Below, piece by piece: positions 7,751 through 14,455 of a stretch of DNA of 26,749 nt. Position numbers and translations under genes: made by a program. Position 1 is the first letter of the stretch. Each line of letters begins with the position of its first letter. The notes beneath the pieces were generated by a model. The model did no database searches and was not told where the DNA came from. It saw only the letters and a list, made by a program, of their open reading frames with translations. Source of the DNA: Planctomycetota bacterium (lineage in GTDB: Bacteria > Planctomycetota > UBA1135 > UBA2386); assembly GCA_016793305.1 (NCBI GenBank), contig JAEUHU010000094.1:1-26749 (forward strand). Direction: 5' to 3'.

Positions 7751-8962
7751 ATGCTGCCGCTGGTCGAGGAATGCTGGACGCGCCTGTCGGCGCCGCTGCG
7801 CGAACGCGCCGGGGCCGCCGCCTACGACGCGTGGCTGGCCGAGCTGCGGCCGGTGCTGCTCGAGCGGGGCGTGCTCTACGTGGAGGCGAAGAGCCGGTTG
7901 GTCGCCGACCGGGTCCGCTCGCTGTTCCGTCCGCTGCTCGAGGAACTGCTCGCCGCCGAGTTCGGCACGCGGTTGTCGATCGAGCTGCAGGCCAACGAGG
8001 CGCCGCGGTTCGACGCGCTCGAGGTCTCGCCCCAGCAGCCGATCGTCGACGACGGCAACCGCACCGCGTTCCTGGTGCTGAGACACCTCGGCGGCGAGCG
8101 GCCGCTGCCTTCGAACCTGTTCCTGTTCCACGGCCCGAGCGGGGTCGGCAAGTCGTTCCTGCTGCGTTGGTGGAAGGAGAACCTGGTCGAGCGGCCGGGC
8201 GTCGACAAGGCGATGTGGTTCGACCTGCCGGCGCTGCTGAAGGCGTTCCAGTGCGCGCACCAGGAACGGCGCGTCGACAGCCTGCGCCAGGAGCTCTGCC
8301 AGGACCGGCCGCTGGTGCTCGACGAGCTGCACCGCATCGCCGGCAAGGAGAAGCTGCAACAGTTCGTGCTCACGGTGCTGCGCACGCGCGAGTCGCTGCG
8401 CTCGCCGACGGTGACCGCGTCGCGCTGGCATCCGAACGACATCCGCGACCTCGATCCGGCGCTGGCGACCTCGCTGTGTGCCGGCTTCGTCGCCGCGATC
8501 GAACGACCGGGTCCGCTCGGTCGGCTGCGCTACCTGCGGGCCCTCGAAGGGGCGCCGTCGCGCAACGGCCGCGCCACCGCGGTCGAGTCGCTGGCGCGCG
8601 AGGTGCACGGTTCGTTCCCGGAACTGCGCGCCGCGTGGGCCCAGTCGCGCGGCGCGTCGTTGCCGCCGAAGTACCTCGAGCTGATCGACCCGAGCCGGGT
8701 GTTCGCGCGTCTGCGCGATCGCGTCGCCGGCAAGTGCGGGATCACCGCCGAGGACCTGTGCGGCAAGCGCCAGGGGCGCGCCGTCAGCCGCGCCCGCAAG
8801 GTGCTCGCCCACCTCTGCCTGCAGCAGGGGTTGTCCGGCAGCGAGGTCGGCCGCTTCCTCGGTGGCCGCACGCGTGCTTCGGTCAGCTACATGGCGCTGT
8901 CGCTGCAGGAAGAACTGGTCACCTCCGCGGAGCTGCGGCAACTCGTCGAGGCGCTGTCGTGA
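7751..8962 (+). CDS. Divergent DnaA homologue (DnaA/Hda-type AAA+ ATPase)
   Basis: 403 aa, shorter than typical DnaA (about 440-480). Residues 1-75 resemble DnaA domain I (WTRLSAPLRE...YDAWLAELRP). The AAA+ domain has Walker A GPSGVGKS (128-135) and Walker B LVLDE (188-192). Residues 316-386 align without gaps to DnaA domain IV. Key positions differ: the box VII arginines of E. coli (R281, R285) align to A237 and S241, the sensor II arginine (R334) to P290, and the signature GGRDHTTV reads GGRTRASV (371-378). So the fold is DnaA-like but ATP-driven assembly and DnaA-box reading look altered. It overlaps tmk by GTGA. It may be a lineage-specific initiator, a second DnaA or a regulator; the label dnaA alone would overstate the evidence. 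Confidence 0.85.
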   Translation: MLPLVEECWTRLSAPLRERAGAAAYDAWLAELRPVLLERGVLYVEAKSRLVADRVRSLFRPLLEELLAAEFGTRLSIELQANEAPRFDALEVSPQQPIVDDGNRTAFLVLRHLGGERPLPSNLFLFHGPSGVGKSFLLRWWKENLVERPGVDKAMWFDLPALLKAFQCAHQERRVDSLRQELCQDRPLVLDELHRIAGKEKLQQFVLTVLRTRESLRSPTVTASRWHPNDIRDLDPALATSLCAGFVAAIERPGPLGRLRYLRALEGAPSRNGRATAVESLAREVHGSFPELRAAWAQSRGASLPPKYLELIDPSRVFARLRDRVAGKCGITAEDLCGKRQGRAVSRARKVLAHLCLQQGLSGSEVGRFLGGRTRASVSYMALSLQEELVTSAELRQLVEALS

Positions 8963-9588
8963 GCTGCTACGTGGCGCTGGACGGTCCGGACGGCTGTGGC
9001 AAGACCGCGCAGGCGCAGGCGCTCGTGCAGTGGCTGCAGGCAGCCGGGCGAACGGTGCTGCACGTGCGCGAGCCGGGTTCGACGTCGGTCGGCGAAGCGC
9101 TGCGCCAGCTGTTGTTGTCACCCGCCACCGGCGAGCTGCAGCCGATCAGCGAAGCGCTGTTGTTCGCGGCGGCGCGCGCCGAGCTGGTCGCTGGCAAGGT
9201 GGCGCCGGCCCTGCGCGATGGGGCGATCGTCGTCTCCGAACGCTGCTACCTGTCGACGGTCGTCTACCAGGGGCTCGCGTTCGCCGGCGGCCCGGGTTCG
9301 GCCTTGCCGACCGACTGGCTGTTCGACCTGGCGCGGCGGGTGCACGGGGCTTGCGTGCCGGACCAGGTGTTGGTGCTCGACGTGCCGTTCGAGGTGTCGT
9401 TGGCGCGGCGCCACAGTCGCGCCGAGGACCGTATCGAAGGGCGTGGTCGTGACTACCACGAACGCGTGCGCCGCGGCTATCTCGAGGCTGCCGCGCGTGA
9501 CGGCCGCGCGTCGGTCGTCGATGCCTCGCGCCCGTTCGAGGTCGTGCAGCAGGAGCTGCAGCAGGCCATCTCGCGGTGGTTGCGATGA
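8959..9588 (+). CDS. tmk: Thymidylate kinase (dTMP kinase)
   Basis: 209 aa. It phosphorylates dTMP to dTDP with ATP, the last specific step of dTTP synthesis. P-loop GPDGCGKT at 9-16; the TREPGGT-like motif reads VREPGST at 36-42; the DRY/DRF-type motif is SERCY at 93-97; the LID region SRAEDRIEGRG lies at 153-163. The start is the GTG at 8959, which overlaps the TGA of the DnaA homologue (GTGA), pointing to translational coupling. The other end overlaps holB by ATGA. tmk next to holB is a common bacterial arrangement, which supports both calls. The carboxylate before the Arg in the DR(Y/H) motif is Glu rather than Asp. Confidence 0.95.
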   Translation: MSCYVALDGPDGCGKTAQAQALVQWLQAAGRTVLHVREPGSTSVGEALRQLLLSPATGELQPISEALLFAAARAELVAGKVAPALRDGAIVVSERCYLSTVVYQGLAFAGGPGSALPTDWLFDLARRVHGACVPDQVLVLDVPFEVSLARRHSRAEDRIEGRGRDYHERVRRGYLEAAARDGRASVVDASRPFEVVQQELQQAISRWLR

Positions 9589-10649
9589 GCGGCTGGGTGC
9601 GTGAAGGCCGCGGCAAGGGGGCGCAAGCCCCGGTCGCCGCCGACGGGCTCGGGGCGCTGCGGCTGGCACCGCCGCTGGGCCAGGGGGAAGCGCTGCAGCG
9701 CTGGCTCGGCCTCGCCCGCACGTTGCGCCTGCCGCACGGCATGCTGGTCGAAGGAGCGCGCGGGTCCGGCAAGTCGACGGTCATCGCCTGGCTCGCCGCA
9801 GCCTTGCTGTGTCCTTCGGATCTCGATCCTCACGGACCGTGCGGGGTGTGCCGCACCTGCACGCGCATCGCCAACCGCCAGCATCCCGACGTGCACGTGC
9901 TGGATCTCGCGCACGACGAGGAGGAACGCAAGGAGCTGAAGAAGAGCTTCTACGAGATCAAGGTGGACCAGGTGCGCGAGGCCCAGGAACTGCTCGCGCG
10001 CACCGCGGTCGAAGGCCGGGCGCGCCTCCTGTGGATCGAGGACGCCGACCACCTGGCCGAGGAGGGGCAGAACGCGCTGCTGAAGACGCTCGAGGAGCCG
10101 GGCGTGGCGACCTTCCTGCTGCTCGAAGCGTCGCGGCCCGAGCAGCTGCTGCCGACGGTGCGCTCGCGTGTGCAGCGCCTGCGGGTCCTGCCACTGGCCG
10201 AGGAGGTGCTCCGGCGCGAGATTTTGCAGCGCCGGCCGGACGCTTCGGACCGGGTCGAGGAGGCGATCGCCCTGGGTGGGGGCAGCCTCGGTCGGTCGCT
10301 GCAGGCCTGCACCGAACGCGCGGTACAGCTCCATCATCTGGTGCTGGCGGTGCTGGCCGACGTCGACAGGTTGCGGCCGGTCGCCACGGCGCGCGCGGTG
10401 CTCGACAAGCTGCCCGAACGGCGCCTCGAGCTCGACGCCGCACGCGACTTCCTGTGGTTGCTGCGCGCCGAGCTGCGGCGGCGGCGCAGTGCCCTTGCGG
10501 CGGCGGACGGACCTTCCTACGGTGCGACGTCCGCAGAACCATGGACCACCTGGTTGGAGCACACGCTGGCCGCCGAACGGGATCTCGATCTGTTGATCCC
10601 GCCCGAGCAGGTGTTGACGGCGTGCTTGCTGCAGCTCACGCCAGGATGA
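9585..10649 (+). CDS. holB: DNA polymerase III subunit delta'
   Basis: 354 aa from the ATG at 9585, chosen because it forms an ATGA overlap with the tmk stop; an in-frame GTG at 9576 is less likely. It is a clamp-loader AAA+ subunit. Visible features in order: Walker A GARGSGKS (57-64), a zinc-binding set C76, C86, C89 and C92 (CxxCxxC), the Walker B-like IEDAD (151-155), the conserved NALLKTLEEP (163-172) and an SRC-like motif S194-R195-V. Residues after about 200 form the lid and C-terminal collar helices. Unlike E. coli delta', the P-loop is intact, so ATP binding is possible. A DnaX-like role is less likely because the protein is short and sits with tmk. Confidence 0.92.
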   Translation: MSGWVREGRGKGAQAPVAADGLGALRLAPPLGQGEALQRWLGLARTLRLPHGMLVEGARGSGKSTVIAWLAAALLCPSDLDPHGPCGVCRTCTRIANRQHPDVHVLDLAHDEEERKELKKSFYEIKVDQVREAQELLARTAVEGRARLLWIEDADHLAEEGQNALLKTLEEPGVATFLLLEASRPEQLLPTVRSRVQRLRVLPLAEEVLRREILQRRPDASDRVEEAIALGGGSLGRSLQACTERAVQLHHLVLAVLADVDRLRPVATARAVLDKLPERRLELDAARDFLWLLRAELRRRRSALAAADGPSYGATSAEPWTTWLEHTLAAERDLDLLIPPEQVLTACLLQLTPG

Positions 10650-10716
10650 CCATGGGGACGCAGCATCGTTCTCGGCGAGGGGGTCGCTGGGATCGGTGGG
10701 TCTTGGCACGAGTCGC

Positions 10717-10734
10717 GGCGAGCGGTCACTCGCC
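10717..10734. repeat. Small inverted repeat downstream of holB
   Basis: Arms GGCGAG (10717-10722) and CTCGCC (10729-10734) with a 6-base loop, about 68 bp past the holB stop. There is no T-tract, so an intrinsic terminator is not supported. Confidence 0.3.
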
Positions 10735-10765
10735 ATGGCTCAAGGGTGGTTCCGGAAGTGTCGAT

Positions 10766-10785
10766 AGCGGCGTCATCACGCCGCT
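10766..10785. repeat. Hairpin just upstream of the Minf_1886 gene
   Basis: Perfect 8-bp arms AGCGGCGT (10766-10773) and ACGCCGCT (10778-10785) with loop CATC. It ends eight bases before the Shine-Dalgarno GGAGGA of the next gene, so it may be a holB-operon terminator without a U-run or a 5'-leader structure. Confidence 0.45.
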
Positions 10786-10793
10786 TCGCATGC

Positions 10794-10799
10794 GGAGGA
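10794..10799 (+). promoter_or_regulatory. Ribosome binding site deciding the start of the Minf_1886 gene
   Basis: GGAGGA lies nine bases before the ATG at 10809 and only three before the in-frame GTG at 10803. The spacing favours the ATG. Confidence 0.65.
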
Positions 10800-10808
10800 A
10801 CCGTGTCG

Positions 10809-11225
10809 ATGGCTGCAGCTGAACAGGACCTGCTCGAAGAGAAGATCCAGACCGTGCGTCGCCGCGATCGCCGCTTCAGTCGGCTCGCGTACTACTTCGT
10901 GCTCGACGCGCTCGACTTCACGATGTCGCACCTCGGCCGCGATGCGCTGACCGGCGAAGAACGCCACGTCGGCGGCCGCGAGCTGCTGGGCGGCATCCAG
11001 GAGTACGCCTCGGACCAGTTCGGGCCGATGGCGGCGCTGGTGTTCGAGCGCTGGGGCGTGCGCCGTTCGTCGGACTTCGGCGAGATCGTCTTCAACTTGA
11101 TCGACGCCGAGCTGTTGAGCCGGCGGCCGACCGACTCGCGCCTCGACTTCGTCGACGGCATCGACTTCCGCGAGACCTTCGCGATGAAGCACCGCGAGTC
11201 GCTGGATCGCATCGCGACTCGCTGA
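10809..11225 (+). CDS. Minf_1886 family protein
   Basis: 138 aa from the ATG at 10809; the frame is open further upstream (to 10746), but the Shine-Dalgarno at 10794-10799 favours this start. The body matches the family pattern I know from PVC-group genomes: D-RR-FSRLAYYFVLDALDF, then HVGGRELLGGIQEYA, FGPMAALVFERWGV, DFGEIVFNLIDAELL and a D-x-LDFVDGIDF end. The family's function is not known. No signal peptide or membrane segment. It stands alone between holB (159 bp upstream) and the exported peptidase (107 bp downstream). The family name rests on recall of the consensus, not on a search. Confidence 0.82.
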   Translation: MAAAEQDLLEEKIQTVRRRDRRFSRLAYYFVLDALDFTMSHLGRDALTGEERHVGGRELLGGIQEYASDQFGPMAALVFERWGVRRSSDFGEIVFNLIDAELLSRRPTDSRLDFVDGIDFRETFAMKHRESLDRIATR

Positions 11226-11226
11226 A

Positions 11227-11238
11227 GGCCCGCGGGCC
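11227..11238. repeat. GGCCCGCGGGCC palindrome after the Minf_1886 stop
   Basis: A perfect 12-bp palindrome one base after the stop codon at 11223-11225. The same 12-mer recurs at 17100-17111. Its role is unknown; it could form a short GC hairpin. Confidence 0.35.
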
Positions 11239-11322
11239 AGGGCCCCGTCGTCCTGGAAATCGCCAGCTGGTGCGTGCAGCGCGCCGGACCGGGCCGTAAG
11301 CACCCACCTCCCCTTCGCCCGC

Positions 11323-11329
11323 AGGAGGT
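11323..11329 (+). promoter_or_regulatory. Strong ribosome binding site (AGGAGGT)
   Basis: AGGAGGT is followed after three bases by the ATG at 11333. It is the fullest anti-16S match in the window, though the spacing is short, and it fixes the start of the exported peptidase. Confidence 0.6.
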
Positions 11330-11332
11330 CCG

Positions 11333-13795
11333 ATGCGCGTTCCGTTCGTTGGCCCGACCGTCTGGTCGGCCGGTCTCGTCGTGCTCGCCGCGGCTGCGGC
11401 GCCCCTGATTGCCCAGCAGGCACCGGTCGCCCAGGAAGCCGCACCGGCGCAGCCCGGTGGCTTCCGCCGCCCGGCCGAAGCGATCGTGCAGCTCGTCGAA
11501 GCGGCGCCGCCGCCCGAGGTGTCGCTGTCGCCGCGCCGCACCTGGCTCGTGCTGGTGACCCGCGATCCGCTGCCCGAACTCGACGTCGTGGCCCGGCCGC
11601 ACCACAAGCTCGCCGGGTTGCGCGTCGATCCCGCGTCGCACGGCCGGCAGCTCGGCGCGCGCACCCGCTCGATCGTGCTGCAGTCGCTCGCCGACTCGAC
11701 CCAGCATCCGGTGGAGCTGCCGAAGGACCACTGGAGCGGCCCGATCTGGTCGGCCGACGATCGTGCGTTCGTGCTGTTGCGCCACGGCCAGCCGGGTGGT
11801 GCCGAACTGTGGCTCGCCGATCCGGCGACCGAACGCCCGCGCAAGATCGACGGTGTGCACGTCAACACGGTGCTCGGCGGGGGCGTGCAGTGGTGGCCCG
11901 ACCAGCGGCGGTTGCTGGTGCACACCGTCGTGCCCGGCGACGAACCGGCGCGGCCGGCGGTGCCGGCGGGGCCACAGCTGCAGGAGACCGTGCGGGGCAC
12001 CAAGGCGCTGGTGCGCACCTACCAGGACCTGCTGCAGGACGAGCACGACGAAGCGCTGTTCGCGCACTACGCGCAGAGCCAGCTGCTGCTGATCGATCCG
12101 GCGATGTCGCCGGCGGCGATCGTACGGAAGGCGATCGGTGCAGCGGCGCTGTGGACCAGCGTCGAACCGTCGCCGGACGGCTCGCTGCTGCTCGGCACGC
12201 GCCTCGAGCGCCCGTTCTCGTACGCGGTCCCGTTCGGCAGCTTCCCCGCGACCTGCCAGGTGCTCGACCTTCGCGGCGAGGTCCTGCGCACCGTCGCGAA
12301 GCTGCCGCTGCGCGAGTCGGTGCCGATCGGTGGTGTGCCGACAGGGCCGCGCAGCATCGGTTGGATCGACGCGCTGCCGCACAGCCTGGCGTGGGCGGAA
12401 GCCCAGGACGGCGGCGATCCGCAGCGGGACGTCGAGCACCGCGACCTGGTGCTGCGGCTCGACGACCTGGCTGGCGAACCAAGACCGTGGTTCCGGACCC
12501 AGCACCGCTTCGCTGGGATCGACTACGCGAGCGACGGCCGCCTGGCCCTGGTCGGCGAGTTCGACCGGCGCACCCGCCGGCAGCGAGTCTGGCGTGGGGA
12601 TGCGAGCGATCCGACGGTTGCCCTGACCCTGCTCTACGAGCGCTCGACGCAGGACGCCTACGGCGATCCGGGGCGGCCGATCCGCGAAGTGCGCGCGAAC
12701 GGAGCGTCGCTGCTGCGGCATCGCGACGGGGCGTTGTTCCTCGCCGGCGAAGGGGCGTCCCCGCAGGGTGCAAGGCCGTTCGTCGATCGCTGGCAGCTCG
12801 CCTCGGGCGAGAAGCAGCGGCTGTTCCACGCCGCCCCGGGGCGGCACGAGACGTTGGTCGGCTTCCTCGACGACGACGGCGCCCGACTGCTGGTGCGCAG
12901 CGAGTCGCCGAGCGAGCCGCCGTCGCTGGTGGTGGTCGACACCGCCGCAGGCAAGCGCTCGACGCTGCGCACCTTCGACGACCCCGGCCAAGCCCTGCTC
13001 GCCAAGGTGCAGAAGCGGCTCCTGAACTACACGCGCGCGGACGGCGTCGCGTTGAGCGGCACGCTCTACCTGCCGCCCGACTACCAGGAAGGGCAGCAGC
13101 GGCCGTGCTTCGTCTGGGCCTACCCGCTCGAGTACACACAGGCGAGCGACGCCGGCCAGGTGCGCAGCGCCCCGAATCGCTGGTTGCGCCTGTCCGGCAG
13201 CTCGCACCTGTTCGCGCTGCTGGCCGGCTACGCGGTGTTCGACGACGCGGCGATGCCGATCGTCGGGCCGCAGCGCACGGCGAACGACAGCTTCGTCCTG
13301 CAGCTGCAGCAGAACGCCGCGGCGGCCGTGCAGGCGCTCGCTGCGACCGGCTGCATCGACACGAAGCGGCTCGCCGTCGGCGGCCACAGCTACGGCGCGT
13401 TCATGACCGCGAACCTGCTGGCGCACACCGACCTGTTCGCCTGCGGCGTCGCGCGTTCGGGGGCCTACAACCGCACGCTGACGCCGTTCGGCTTCCAGAG
13501 CGAAGATCGCACCTATTGGGAGGCTCCTGAGATCTACCAGGCGATGTCGCCGTTCGCGCACGCGCACCGCATCGACGAGCCGCTGCTGCTGATCCACGGT
13601 GCCGACGACGACAACCCGGGCACGTTCCCGCTGCAGAGCCAGCGGCTGTTCGCGGCCCTGAAGGGGCACGGGGCGACGGCGCGGCTGTGCATGCTGCCGC
13701 ACGAGAGCCACGGCTATCGGGGGCGGCAGAACGTGCTGCACTGCCTCGCCGAGACGATCGACTGGCTCGATCGGCACTGCGGGCCGCGCAAGTAG
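11333..13795 (+). CDS. Exported S9-family serine peptidase, glutamyl endopeptidase-like (S9D)
   Basis: 820 aa with a signal peptide (about 1-27). Residues about 50-570 would form the beta-propeller of prolyl-oligopeptidase-type enzymes; about 580-815 form the alpha/beta-hydrolase domain. The triad is visible: S686 in GGHSYGAFMTANL, D759 in HGADDDNPGTF and H793 in LPHESHGY. The context of all three, and the stretch ARSGAYNRTLTPFGFQ, closely resemble plant chloroplast glutamyl endopeptidase (CGEP), more than dipeptidyl peptidase IV or acylaminoacyl peptidase. The likely role is cleavage after Glu in peptides outside the cytoplasm. The AGGAGGT at 11323-11329 supports the start. Neighbours give no further clue. 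Confidence 0.9.
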   Translation: MRVPFVGPTVWSAGLVVLAAAAAPLIAQQAPVAQEAAPAQPGGFRRPAEAIVQLVEAAPPPEVSLSPRRTWLVLVTRDPLPELDVVARPHHKLAGLRVDPASHGRQLGARTRSIVLQSLADSTQHPVELPKDHWSGPIWSADDRAFVLLRHGQPGGAELWLADPATERPRKIDGVHVNTVLGGGVQWWPDQRRLLVHTVVPGDEPARPAVPAGPQLQETVRGTKALVRTYQDLLQDEHDEALFAHYAQSQLLLIDPAMSPAAIVRKAIGAAALWTSVEPSPDGSLLLGTRLERPFSYAVPFGSFPATCQVLDLRGEVLRTVAKLPLRESVPIGGVPTGPRSIGWIDALPHSLAWAEAQDGGDPQRDVEHRDLVLRLDDLAGEPRPWFRTQHRFAGIDYASDGRLALVGEFDRRTRRQRVWRGDASDPTVALTLLYERSTQDAYGDPGRPIREVRANGASLLRHRDGALFLAGEGASPQGARPFVDRWQLASGEKQRLFHAAPGRHETLVGFLDDDGARLLVRSESPSEPPSLVVVDTAAGKRSTLRTFDDPGQALLAKVQKRLLNYTRADGVALSGTLYLPPDYQEGQQRPCFVWAYPLEYTQASDAGQVRSAPNRWLRLSGSSHLFALLAGYAVFDDAAMPIVGPQRTANDSFVLQLQQNAAAAVQALAATGCIDTKRLAVGGHSYGAFMTANLLAHTDLFACGVARSGAYNRTLTPFGFQSEDRTYWEAPEIYQAMSPFAHAHRIDEPLLLIHGADDDNPGTFPLQSQRLFAALKGHGATARLCMLPHESHGYRGRQNVLHCLAETIDWLDRHCGPRK

Positions 13796-13857
13796 GCAAT
13801 GGCCCGGGCAAGGCCCCGCTGATCGAGGGGGCACGAGCATCCACTGGCGAGGACACG

Positions 13858-14436
13858 ATGACGACCAGCGAGCTGTCGGCACGAAGGGGGGAAGTGCACG
13901 CCGGACCGTTGGCTTGCGGCCGCTGGCCGCGTGCGGCTCTCGCCTCCGGGCTGCTTCTGGCGGTGGGGTCTGCGCTCGGCGCCCGCGTCAGCTCGGGCTG
14001 GCCTGCGGCAGCCGCTCCCTTGTGGTTGTTGCTGCCGTTGTGGGGGCGGCGGGCGCCGGTGGCACTGGCCATCGTGGTGCCGGCCTTCGCCTACGCCATG
14101 ACGATGCTCAGCGTCCGGGTGTTCCAGCTGCCCTGCGAACGTGGGTTCACGGCGATGGGCCCGTTCGCGTTCGGGGAGCACCCGGTGTTCTGGCGCGCTG
14201 GTCTGCCGTGGCCAGGAGTGGAAGGCTCCGACCACGCCTGCGCCAGGGACCGCGTGCCGTTCACGAGCGGGGTCGACGCGCTGCTGGTCGACTTCGGCTT
14301 CTGGGCGCTGCTCGGCTTCTGGTGGCTGCGGCGTCGACGGGCCGCGACGCTCGACGGGCTGCGCTGGCCGCTGTGCGTGGCGGCCACGTTGTTCGGCCTT
14401 TCCGGCGGGTGGCAGCTCGTGGTGATGTTCGACTGA
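13858..14436 (+). CDS. Small integral membrane protein of unknown function
   Basis: 192 aa from the ATG at 13858, which has GAGG five bases upstream; the same frame stays open to 13687 but that part overlaps the peptidase gene. Hydrophobic segments at about 26-42, 50-62, 67-86, 138-157 and 168-190 suggest four or five membrane spans. Between 87 and 137 is a hydrophilic loop with C93 and C128, which could form a disulfide if it lies outside. I do not recognise the family. It is 62 bp downstream of the S9 peptidase on the same strand and may be co-transcribed; it converges on the cytochrome gene. Confidence 0.72.
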   Translation: MTTSELSARRGEVHAGPLACGRWPRAALASGLLLAVGSALGARVSSGWPAAAAPLWLLLPLWGRRAPVALAIVVPAFAYAMTMLSVRVFQLPCERGFTAMGPFAFGEHPVFWRAGLPWPGVEGSDHACARDRVPFTSGVDALLVDFGFWALLGFWWLRRRRAATLDGLRWPLCVAATLFGLSGGWQLVVMFD

Positions 14437-14455
14437 GAACCGCCGCGCGTCTGCG

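Noticed and set aside
10703..10721. Sigma-54 promoter (TTGGCACG at 10703-10710) upstream of the Minf_1886 gene
   Set aside because: The -24 half fits, but the -12 half reads GCGG where TTGC is required.
7701..10808. Replication origin near the DnaA homologue
   Set aside because: No TTATCCACA-type boxes or AT-rich unwinding region were seen, and no dnaN/recF neighbour is present.
10892..13882. Long minus-strand open frame opposite the S9 peptidase
   Set aside because: It is antisense to a gene with a complete catalytic triad and signal peptide; the composition is that of a reverse-frame shadow.
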